From assembly GCA_947259605.1 (NCBI GenBank), contig CAMYMX010000271.1, positions 1 to 5,541 on the forward strand: a stretch of DNA of 5,541 bases. The letters are read 5' to 3'. A model generated the notes under the pieces. The model did no database searches, had not been told where the DNA came from, and worked only from the letters and a program-made list of their open reading frames with translations. Each line of letters begins with the position of its first letter. Positions within the stretch are counted from its first letter, which is position 1. The position numbers were made by a program, and so were the translations under genes. Source of the DNA: an uncultured Polyangiaceae bacterium. GTDB taxonomy: Bacteria > Myxococcota_A > Polyangia > Polyangiales > Houyiibacteriaceae. Shown piece after piece: positions 1 to 5,343 of the stretch.

Positions 1-116
1 GTGCCTAAAAAGACGATGCGGTCCTTCAAAAGCCGGCTGTAAATGTCCCAGGCTCGCTCGCCACGGTGGGTTTCTTCGATGATGGTGATTGCGCGCGTCG
101 CAAAATCGTCGCTCAT
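1..116 (-). CDS. clpP: ATP-dependent Clp protease proteolytic subunit, N-terminal part (runs off the left edge)
   Basis: The minus strand reads 38 codons from an ATG at 116-114 to the window edge. The product begins MSDDFATRAITIIEETHRGE and continues through ERAWDIYSRLLKDRIVFLG. This is the conserved N-terminal region of ClpP: the axial-loop segment with its (V/I)IE-T-RGER motif, then the first helix DIYSRLL and the strand RI-FLG. ClpP is a cytoplasmic serine peptidase that forms a 14-mer barrel and degrades proteins unfolded by ClpX or ClpA. The catalytic Ser, His and Asp lie beyond the window, so activity cannot be judged. The start is well fixed: an in-frame TAG (complement of 126-128) lies 9 bases upstream and no other start codon lies between. 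The N-terminus before the axial loop is short, so a long propeptide is unlikely. The gene is divergent from argE and is not preceded by a trigger factor gene (tig), unlike the common tig-clpP-clpX order. It may be a solitary or second clpP copy. Confidence 0.93.
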   Translation of the reverse strand, partial: MSDDFATRAITIIEETHRGERAWDIYSRLLKDRIVFLG

Positions 117-129
117 GCGTTGAACCTAG

Positions 130-134
130 TCCTT
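130..134 (-). promoter_or_regulatory. Possible ribosome binding site of clpP (AAGGA)
   Basis: Read on the minus strand, AAGGA lies 13 bases before the clpP ATG. The sequence is a good partial Shine-Dalgarno match, but the spacing is longer than the usual 5-9 bases. No better site lies closer to the start. Confidence 0.4.
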
Positions 135-148
135 CTGGGCGCCCCCGC

Positions 149-158
149 AATCCGGATT
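149..158. repeat. Perfect 10-base palindrome in the clpP-argE divergent spacer
   Basis: AATCCGGATT reads the same on both strands and sits in the middle of the only spacer between the two divergent genes, where an operator for either would be placed. It does not look like an ArgR box (TGAAT-N-ATTCA type). A perfect 10-base palindrome has a few percent chance of arising in a spacer of this length, so it may be coincidence. No convincing -35/-10 pair was found in the spacer on either strand. Confidence 0.25.
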
Positions 159-191
159 TTGAGGAGCGGGGTTCGGCGCTATGTTGCTCAG

Positions 192-1343
192 ATGCTGCCG
201 CCCGCTACCGAGATGCTCCGCCAGTTGATCGCGGCGCCTTCGGTTAGCTCGCCAGACCTGCGTTTCGACCAGTCGAACCGCGGGGTCATCGACCAACTGG
301 CCGAGTGGGCGGCCGAGCTCGGCTTCGCCGTACGGATCGAGTCACTCCCCGGAGACTTGGGCAAGGCCAACCTGATCGCCACGCTCGGGGAGGGTGAGGA
401 CGGGCTCGTGCTTTCAGGGCATACCGACACCGTCCCCTACAACGCCGAGCGCTGGACCGACGACCCATTCGTGCTGACCGAGCGGGAGGGCAAGCTCTAC
501 GGGCTCGGCACCGCCGACATGAAGGGCTTCTTTGCGGCGGCGCTTCACGCGGTGGAGCGCTTTGACCCAGCGGCGCTTCGGCAGCCCATCACGATACTCG
601 GCACTGCGGACGAAGAGAGCACCATGAACGGCGCGCGTGCCCTGGCCGAGAGCGGTGAGCATTTCGGACGCTACGCGATCATCGGTGAGCCAACTGGCCT
701 GCAGCCGATTCGAAAGCACAAGGGCGTCTTCTACGTGCAGGTCGCGGTGGGCGGCAAGGCCGGACATGCAAGCAACCCGGCGCTCGGCGTGAACGCCATC
801 GAAGGACTGCAGCGGGTGCTCGTCGCTCTGCAGTCGTGGCGGGACACGATCGGCGATCGTCACAACGATGAGGACTTCGAGGTGCCGACGCCGACGCTCA
901 ACTTCGGTCGCATCAGCGGCGGCGACAGCCCCAATCGAATCTGCGACGAGTGCACGCTCGATGTCGACGTTCGATTGCTGCCGGGGATGGAGCGACAAGC
1001 CGTGGTATCCGAGCTCCGCGACGTGGTCGCCAACGAGCTCGATGGAGGGCCCTGGACGTTCGACCTGCGGGCAGTCGGCGGTTACGCGGACGCATTTTCG
1101 GGGCCGACGGATGCTGCGTTTTCCGAGGCCGTCGAGACCTTGTGCGGGTGTTCAGCCAAGAGCGCCCTCTTTGGAACCGAAGCTCCGTATCTCGCGGAAT
1201 TGGGGCTGCAGACACTCGTCCTCGGCGCAGGCGACATTGCCGTGGCGCACCAGCCTGACGAATATGTCACCATGGCAGCAATCGAGCGTGCCACCGACGT
1301 GTACGCAAAACTAATTCAACGCTTCTGCACCGACGCGCCATGA
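192..1343 (+). CDS. argE: Acetylornithine deacetylase (N-acetylornithinase), M20 metallopeptidase family
   Basis: This cytoplasmic enzyme hydrolyses N2-acetyl-L-ornithine to ornithine and acetate, the fifth step of linear arginine biosynthesis. From ATG 192 the product has 383 residues, the length of E. coli ArgE as I recall it, and the N-terminus (LPP...LIAAPSVSS...DQSN) aligns with that protein from its start. Seen M20 features in order: SGHTDTVP with metal ligand H77 and D79; GLGTADMKGFF with bridging ligand D109; TADEEST with catalytic base E141 and ligand E142; IIGEPT with ligand E166; the dimerisation domain (about 175-290) with GHASNPALGVNAIE and GGDSPNRIC; and AHQPDEY with ligand H353. 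The complete ligand set suggests an active di-zinc or cobalt enzyme. The frame stays open upstream to a GTG at 66, but that would overlap clpP and has no family similarity, so ATG 192 is preferred. The nearest Shine-Dalgarno-like GAGGAG (161-166) lies 25 bases before it, which is too far for direct use. The stop overlaps the argA start. Confidence 0.97.
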   Translation: MLPPATEMLRQLIAAPSVSSPDLRFDQSNRGVIDQLAEWAAELGFAVRIESLPGDLGKANLIATLGEGEDGLVLSGHTDTVPYNAERWTDDPFVLTEREGKLYGLGTADMKGFFAAALHAVERFDPAALRQPITILGTADEESTMNGARALAESGEHFGRYAIIGEPTGLQPIRKHKGVFYVQVAVGGKAGHASNPALGVNAIEGLQRVLVALQSWRDTIGDRHNDEDFEVPTPTLNFGRISGGDSPNRICDECTLDVDVRLLPGMERQAVVSELRDVVANELDGGPWTFDLRAVGGYADAFSGPTDAAFSEAVETLCGCSAKSALFGTEAPYLAELGLQTLVLGAGDIAVAHQPDEYVTMAAIERATDVYAKLIQRFCTDAP

Positions 1344-2659
1344 GCACCAAAGTCGACCCATTCGTCCAACACTTCCGCGCGAGCGCGCCCTACATCCATG
1401 CGCACCGCGGGCGGACGTTTGTGATCATGTTTGGCGGTGAGGCGGTGGCTTCGAAGGACCTGCGGACCCTCCTTTATGATGTCGCGCTGCTCCATTCGCT
1501 TGGCGTACGCATCGTCTTGGTGGCCGGCGCGCGCCCTCAAATCGACGAAGCCTTGGCGCGGCGCAGCGAGGAGTCTCGATTCGAAGGAGACTTGCGGGTG
1601 ACCGACGAGGTGGCGCTGCAGTGTGTTAAAGAGGCGGTTGGCGCGACGCGGGTCGAGCTCGAGTCGCTTCTCTCGATGGGTCTTCCGAACTCGCCGATGT
1701 CCGGCGCGCGGCTGCGGGTGGCGACCGGCAACTTCGTGATGGCGCAGCCGGTAGGCGTCCTCGACGGCGTCGACTATCAGTACACGGGCAAGCCGCGGCG
1801 TGTGGATTCCGAGGGCATTCGGCAGCGACTCGATGATGGCGCGATCGTCGTGCTCACGCCGATCGGCTACTCGTCTACCGGAGAGGCCTTCAACATCAGC
1901 AGTCACGATGTGGCCTCTGCAGCCGCCATTGCGCTCGGCGCCGACAAGCTGATCGGCCTGCTCGAAGGGCAGGGGGTCTTCGATGCGGAGGGTCTCAATC
2001 CGTCGCAGCTGACTCCGCACGAGGCCGAGCGCTATCTTCATTCGGGCCGCGATCTGGGTCACGACGTGGAGCGCCACCTCGCTGCGGCCATCGAGGCCTG
2101 CCAGGGCGGGGTGCCGCGTGCGCATCTGGTGGCGCGGCAGAGCGACGGCGCCTTGCTTCGCGAGCTGTTCACCCGAGACGGGGTTGGCACGATGGTGACC
2201 TCCGAGGCCTTCGAGGGGGTGCGCCCGGCTGTGCGAAGCGACATCGGCGGCATTCTCACCCTGATCGCGCCGCTCGAAGAGCAGGGCGTCTTGGTGCGGC
2301 GTCCACACGAGATGCTCGAGAACGACATCGACAAGTTTACGGTCATCGAGCGCGACGGGATGCTCGTCGCCTGCGCTGCGCTCTACGCGTATCCGGGCGA
2401 ATCGATCGCCGAGCTTGCCTGCCTCGTGGTCCATCCCGACTACCGCACCTCGGGCCGCGGCGGTCAGTTGCTGCAGTACCTCGAACGCCAGTGCGGAGCC
2501 CGAGGTTTGCGTCGCCTGTTCGTGCTCACGACCCAGACCTCGCACTGGTTTCGGGAGCATGGTTTCGACAACTGCGAGTTGGATGAGCTTCCCAAATCGC
2601 GGCGCTCGCATTACGACCAAGGCCGCCGGTCGAAGATCCTGCTGAAGCCGCTCGGCTAA
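1340..2659 (+). CDS. argA: Amino-acid N-acetyltransferase (N-acetylglutamate synthase), classical ArgA
   Basis: It transfers acetyl from acetyl-CoA to the amino group of glutamate, the first committed step of arginine synthesis, in the cytoplasm. The 439 residues match the usual length of gammaproteobacterial ArgA and align end to end. The N-terminal amino-acid-kinase-like domain (about 24-285) has FVIMFGGEAV at 27-36, LHSLGVR, GARPQID at 63-69 and the family pattern LSMGLPNSPM...GARLRV. In this family the domain binds arginine for feedback inhibition and does not phosphorylate. The C-terminal GNAT acetyltransferase domain (about 293-435) has DIGGILTLIAPLEEQG, LACLVVHPDYRTSGRGG (acetyl-CoA loop 369-375), LFVLTT and HWFREHGF. 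The start ATG overlaps the argE stop as ATGA and no Shine-Dalgarno is evident just upstream, which points to translational coupling with argE. An arginine biosynthetic operon with argE is almost certain. One oddity is Ala14 at the position of E. coli His15, a residue linked to feedback control. Confidence 0.97.
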   Translation: MSTKVDPFVQHFRASAPYIHAHRGRTFVIMFGGEAVASKDLRTLLYDVALLHSLGVRIVLVAGARPQIDEALARRSEESRFEGDLRVTDEVALQCVKEAVGATRVELESLLSMGLPNSPMSGARLRVATGNFVMAQPVGVLDGVDYQYTGKPRRVDSEGIRQRLDDGAIVVLTPIGYSSTGEAFNISSHDVASAAAIALGADKLIGLLEGQGVFDAEGLNPSQLTPHEAERYLHSGRDLGHDVERHLAAAIEACQGGVPRAHLVARQSDGALLRELFTRDGVGTMVTSEAFEGVRPAVRSDIGGILTLIAPLEEQGVLVRRPHEMLENDIDKFTVIERDGMLVACAALYAYPGESIAELACLVVHPDYRTSGRGGQLLQYLERQCGARGLRRLFVLTTQTSHWFREHGFDNCELDELPKSRRSHYDQGRRSKILLKPLG

Positions 2660-2666
2660 CGCATCT

Positions 2667-2689
2667 CCGCCAAAGCACAAGGCTTTCGG
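2667..2689 (+). terminator. Weak hairpin just after argA, possible terminator or 3' end structure
   Basis: Seven bases after the argA stop, AAAGC (2672-2676) pairs with GCTTT (2682-2686) around a five-base loop. Outer CCG (2667-2669) can pair with CGG (2687-2689) if CC is bulged. No T-run follows, so this is not a convincing intrinsic terminator. It could stabilise the 3' end or be chance. Confidence 0.25.
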
Positions 2690-2702
2690 TTCGCGCTTGG
2701 AT

Positions 2703-2717
2703 GCGATTGCGAATCGT
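2703..2717 (+). repeat. Small inverted repeat in the argA-helD spacer
   Basis: CGATT (2704-2708) pairs with AATCG (2712-2716) around a GCG loop, and a G-T wobble can extend the stem by one pair. It lies in the 115-base spacer between argA and the HelD-like gene. It has no T-tract and could be part of a termination region or an operator. Nothing recognisable as a promoter overlaps it. Confidence 0.25.
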
Positions 2718-2774
2718 GCTACTCGTCCCCGAATTCGCTTAAACGGGACATGATTCGTCGTTGATACGCTCAAA

Positions 2775-5162
2775 ATGAAGCAGGCTGAGCTCAATCCCCG
2801 CCAGAACCTCGACGCTCCTCCCCGAGACGAGGAGATGGAGGAAATCGTCGGGCAAGAGGAGAAAGTCCTCGCCCGCGTCCACCGGACCGCCGCGGCCTCG
2901 CGTCCCACGCACCGGGGTCGCCTCATCGACTACGACGCCGAGCTCATCGCGCTCCGCGACCAGATTCGTGAGGCGCGCCTCGAAGACATTCCTCCGCTGG
3001 TCGAGGAGATGGAACGGCTTCAGCAGGTGGCGCAGCGTCGGGCGAAGGTGACCGAAGGCACGGTCGACCCGATGTCGCCGTACTTCGGCCGGATGATTCT
3101 CGAAGAGGAGGGGCGCAAGCGCGAGATTCTGATCGGCCGCTCCACCTTTCTCGATCCCAAGACCGGTGTGCGCATCGTCGACTGGAGGGACGCGCCCGTG
3201 AGCCGGGTGTACTACCGTTACGAAGAAGGCGACGACTACGACGAGATCTTCGGCGACCGGGAGGTCGAGGGCGAAGTGCTGATGCGTCGAAATCTGTCGA
3301 TCACCGCAAGTAAGCTGCGGCGCATTGGCACACCGCAGGGCACGTTTCGGCGTTCGCGCGACGACGTATGGAGCCGCATGGCCGATCTGACCACGAGGCT
3401 TTCGGGGGGGCAGGGCGCGGCCATGCGCCCCGAGTCGCACCATCGGCCCGGCGAGCTCGGCATTGGCGACGACGATCTGCGCGAGGACAAGCATCTCTCC
3501 GAGATCACCGCGCTCATCGATCCGCGCCAGTTCGACCTGATCAGCCAGCCAACCTCTGGGCTCGTCGTCATTCAGGGCGGCGCCGGAAGCGGGAAGACGA
3601 CAATCGGGCTTCACCGGCTTGCCTACCTCGCATTTCAGGATCCGCAGCGCTTCCGTTCGGACCAAATGCTCGTGATCGTGTTCAACGACGCCCTGGTTCG
3701 GTACATTTCGCGGGTGCTTCCGGCGCTAGGCGTCGAGGAAGTGCCCGTGCAAACCTTCCAGCTCTGGGCCGAGCAACAGCGGCGCCGTCACTTTCCGAAG
3801 CTCACCGCGCGCTACGTCGAAGACACGCCGACGCACGTCATCCGCTTGAAGAAGCATCCAGCGATGCTGCGCGCGATCGATCGGTACGTCGCGGATCTCT
3901 CCGAGCGGGCCGAATCGGAAATCCTAAACGAAGCAAAGCGAGGCGAAGGCGGCGATCGGATAGGCCGCGTTTGGCGTGGCACGGCGGCAGAGCCTCTGGG
4001 CGTGCGGCTCGAGGTCCTTTCGCAGTGGCTTCAGGACCGTGACGGGGATGCCCAGCAGGTGGCCCTTGGCACCCGGCACGCCGTCGGGCGCATCTGCAGC
4101 CGGTGGACGAGCCGCACGCGCGACGTCGTCACGGCCTGGGCCGACCTGGTGACCGATCGTGGCCGGCTGGTGCGCGCGTTCAAACGTTGGGCACCCGACG
4201 CGCTGAGCGACAAAGAGATCGAATGGGCGCACTCCTGGTGCAGCCGCCATTCGACGGCGGTCTTGATGGCGTACGAAGAAGCGCTCGAAGAAGACGAAGA
4301 CAAAGAGGCGCGCAGCGTGGGCGTCGATGGCATCGACAACGATGAGCCCGCGGAGCTCGACCGTGAAGACGATGCGCTGCTGCTGCGAATCTTCCAAACG
4401 CTTCGGGGCCCGCTCTCGGGGCGGCGGGGTCCGCTCGAGTACGAGCATGTTTTCGTCGACGAGGCGCAGGACATGAGCCCCGTCGAATTGGCGGTGGTGC
4501 TTGACACGGCGACCGAGCAGCAGAGCGTCACGCTTGCCGGGGACATTGCGCAGAAGCTCCACCTGGACAATGGGTTCAGCGATTGGCGGCACGTGCTCCA
4601 GGAGCTGAAGCTCGACCACATTGAAATCGAGCCTCTGAAGCTGAGCTACCGCTCGACCCATGAGATTCTGGAGTTTGCGACCGAGGTGCTCGGCCCGCTT
4701 CGGAACGAAGTTTCGGGTGAGGCCACCCGCTACGGTGCGCCGGTCGAGCTGTTTCAGTTCGGCGGAAGTGGGGAGGCGGTCGGCTTTCTGTCCGAGGCGC
4801 TTCGGAGCCTCGTCGCGTCCGAACCCCTGTCGTCGATTGCGGTCATCGCCCGCTACCCCGAGCAGGCGGACGTCTACTACAAAGGCCTTCGGCACGGTGA
4901 AGTGCCAAACCTTCGTCGCATCGCCGAGCAGGATTTCCCGTTCCGGCCGGGCGTCGATGTGACGGACGTGCGTCAGGTCAAAGGCCTGGAGTTCGACTAC
5001 GTGGTCATCGTGGAGTGCAATTCGGCTGCGTTTCCGGTTGATGACGAGTCCCGGCACCTGCTCCACATCGCCGCGACCCGGGCCGCTCACCAGCTCTGGG
5101 TTTTCTCGACCGGAAGCCCGTCGCTCCTGTTGCCCGAGGCCCTGGTCCGAGCCTCCAGCTAG
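2775..5162 (+). CDS. helD: HelD-like superfamily 1 ATPase (RNA polymerase recycling factor family)
   Basis: This 795-residue UvrD/Rep-fold protein has the HelD arrangement. An N-terminal helical arm (about 20-95, likely coiled coil at 52-95) is followed by the HelD signature PYFGR (102-106), then IGRSTFLD and VDWRDAPVS (135-143). The ATPase core has Q-motif Gln252, Walker A GGAGSGKTT (268-276), motif Ia around 299-316, Walker B VFVDEAQD (559-566), motif III TLAGDIAQ (586-593), motif IV LSYRST (623-628, Arg626), motif V VRQVKGLEFD (732-741) and motif VI HIAATRA (764-770, Arg769). A helical insert of about 200 residues (340-540) splits the first RecA-like domain, as in HelD. In Gram-positive bacteria HelD pushes arms into RNA polymerase channels and uses ATP to release DNA and RNA; that role here is inferred. 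All ATPase motifs look intact. Residues 501-533 are strongly acidic. The start lacks a Shine-Dalgarno; Met21 (2835) is an alternative but has AGGAG directly abutting it. The best alternative call is a general UvrD-like DNA helicase, made less likely by the PYFGR/DWR region. Confidence 0.88.
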   Translation: MKQAELNPRQNLDAPPRDEEMEEIVGQEEKVLARVHRTAAASRPTHRGRLIDYDAELIALRDQIREARLEDIPPLVEEMERLQQVAQRRAKVTEGTVDPMSPYFGRMILEEEGRKREILIGRSTFLDPKTGVRIVDWRDAPVSRVYYRYEEGDDYDEIFGDREVEGEVLMRRNLSITASKLRRIGTPQGTFRRSRDDVWSRMADLTTRLSGGQGAAMRPESHHRPGELGIGDDDLREDKHLSEITALIDPRQFDLISQPTSGLVVIQGGAGSGKTTIGLHRLAYLAFQDPQRFRSDQMLVIVFNDALVRYISRVLPALGVEEVPVQTFQLWAEQQRRRHFPKLTARYVEDTPTHVIRLKKHPAMLRAIDRYVADLSERAESEILNEAKRGEGGDRIGRVWRGTAAEPLGVRLEVLSQWLQDRDGDAQQVALGTRHAVGRICSRWTSRTRDVVTAWADLVTDRGRLVRAFKRWAPDALSDKEIEWAHSWCSRHSTAVLMAYEEALEEDEDKEARSVGVDGIDNDEPAELDREDDALLLRIFQTLRGPLSGRRGPLEYEHVFVDEAQDMSPVELAVVLDTATEQQSVTLAGDIAQKLHLDNGFSDWRHVLQELKLDHIEIEPLKLSYRSTHEILEFATEVLGPLRNEVSGEATRYGAPVELFQFGGSGEAVGFLSEALRSLVASEPLSSIAVIARYPEQADVYYKGLRHGEVPNLRRIAEQDFPFRPGVDVTDVRQVKGLEFDYVVIVECNSAAFPVDDESRHLLHIAATRAAHQLWVFSTGSPSLLLPEALVRASS

Positions 5163-5191
5163 CTCGTTTTGCCCGCGATTGCGGCTTGGAG

Positions 5192-5219
5192 TTGCAGTCT
5201 TCTGGCGGGTGTGTAAGAT
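5192..5219 (+). promoter_or_regulatory. Candidate sigma70-type promoter for the last gene
   Basis: TTGCAG (5192-5197) and TAAGAT (5214-5219) are separated by 16 bases. The -10 matches the TATAAT consensus at four of six positions including the key first, second and last bases. The -35 has the TTG core only. Transcription would start near 5226-5227, leaving a leader of about 117 bases before ATG 5344. It lies in the 181-base spacer after the HelD-like gene, the longest gap in the window. Supported by sequence match only. Confidence 0.4.
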
Positions 5220-5227
5220 CACGACTT

Positions 5228-5282
5228 AGCGGCGCTTGCGGCCTACACCGGGATCCACGGTAGATCGAGCAACGACGCCGCT
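5228..5282 (+). other. Nested inverted repeat, possible structured 5' leader
   Basis: An outer perfect 7-bp stem, AGCGGCG (5228-5234) with CGCCGCT (5276-5282), encloses an inner hairpin. In the inner hairpin CTAC-A-CCG (5243-5250) pairs with CGGTAG (5258-5263) around a seven-base loop, with one bulged A. The outer stem begins one or two bases after the transcription start predicted from the promoter at 5192-5219, so the RNA would begin with this structure. It matches no riboswitch, tRNA or small-RNA family that I recognise, and no T-run follows, so it is not an intrinsic terminator. It could be a 5' stabilising stem, a regulatory leader or chance in GC-rich DNA. Confidence 0.3.
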
Positions 5283-5343
5283 CGGGGAAAAGACGCATCG
5301 CGCCTAGTTCCAAGTAGGTCCCGCTAGCCTCCAACGTCATTCG

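Noticed and set aside
66..191. N-terminal extension of ArgE from a GTG at 66
   Set aside because: It would overlap the clpP coding region on the other strand, adds 42 residues with no similarity to ArgE, and makes the protein longer than the family norm. The start at 192 aligns with the E. coli N-terminus.
117..191. Sigma70 promoters in the clpP-argE spacer, for example TTGAAC at 120-125
   Set aside because: No acceptable -10 lies 15-19 bases downstream of it, and no good pair was found on the minus strand either. Promoters may lie within the neighbouring coding regions or use another sigma factor.
414..998. 194-residue minus-strand frame inside argE
   Set aside because: It is fully contained in argE across the metal-ligand motifs and has no recognisable motif of its own.
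1316..2926. 536-residue open frame on the minus strand, opposite argA
   Set aside because: It is antisense to the whole of argA, which is unmistakable by family motifs. Its product is rich in Arg and His, shows no recognisable motif, and runs into the HelD-like gene, as expected for the antisense shadow of a GC-rich gene.
2739..3665. 308-residue minus-strand frame over the start of the HelD-like gene
   Set aside because: The plus strand carries the conserved PYFGR, DWR and Walker A motifs here. The minus frame has low-complexity composition typical of a shadow.
5171..5185. Hairpin GCC-C-GC / GCGGC shortly after the HelD-like stop codon as a terminator
   Set aside because: The stem is only five pairs with one bulge, and the T-run lies before it rather than after it, so it does not fit an intrinsic terminator on the plus strand. 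On the minus strand the stem would be followed by A, not T.
3924..5222. 432-residue open frame on the minus strand, opposite the second half of the HelD-like gene
   Set aside because: It covers motifs III to VI of the HelD-like protein on the other strand, is Arg-rich, and has no recognisable domain. Long antisense frames are common in this base composition.
5163..5343. tRNA or known riboswitch in the spacer after the HelD-like gene
   Set aside because: No T-loop consensus, acceptor stem pairing or recognisable aptamer core is present; only the nested inverted repeat described above.
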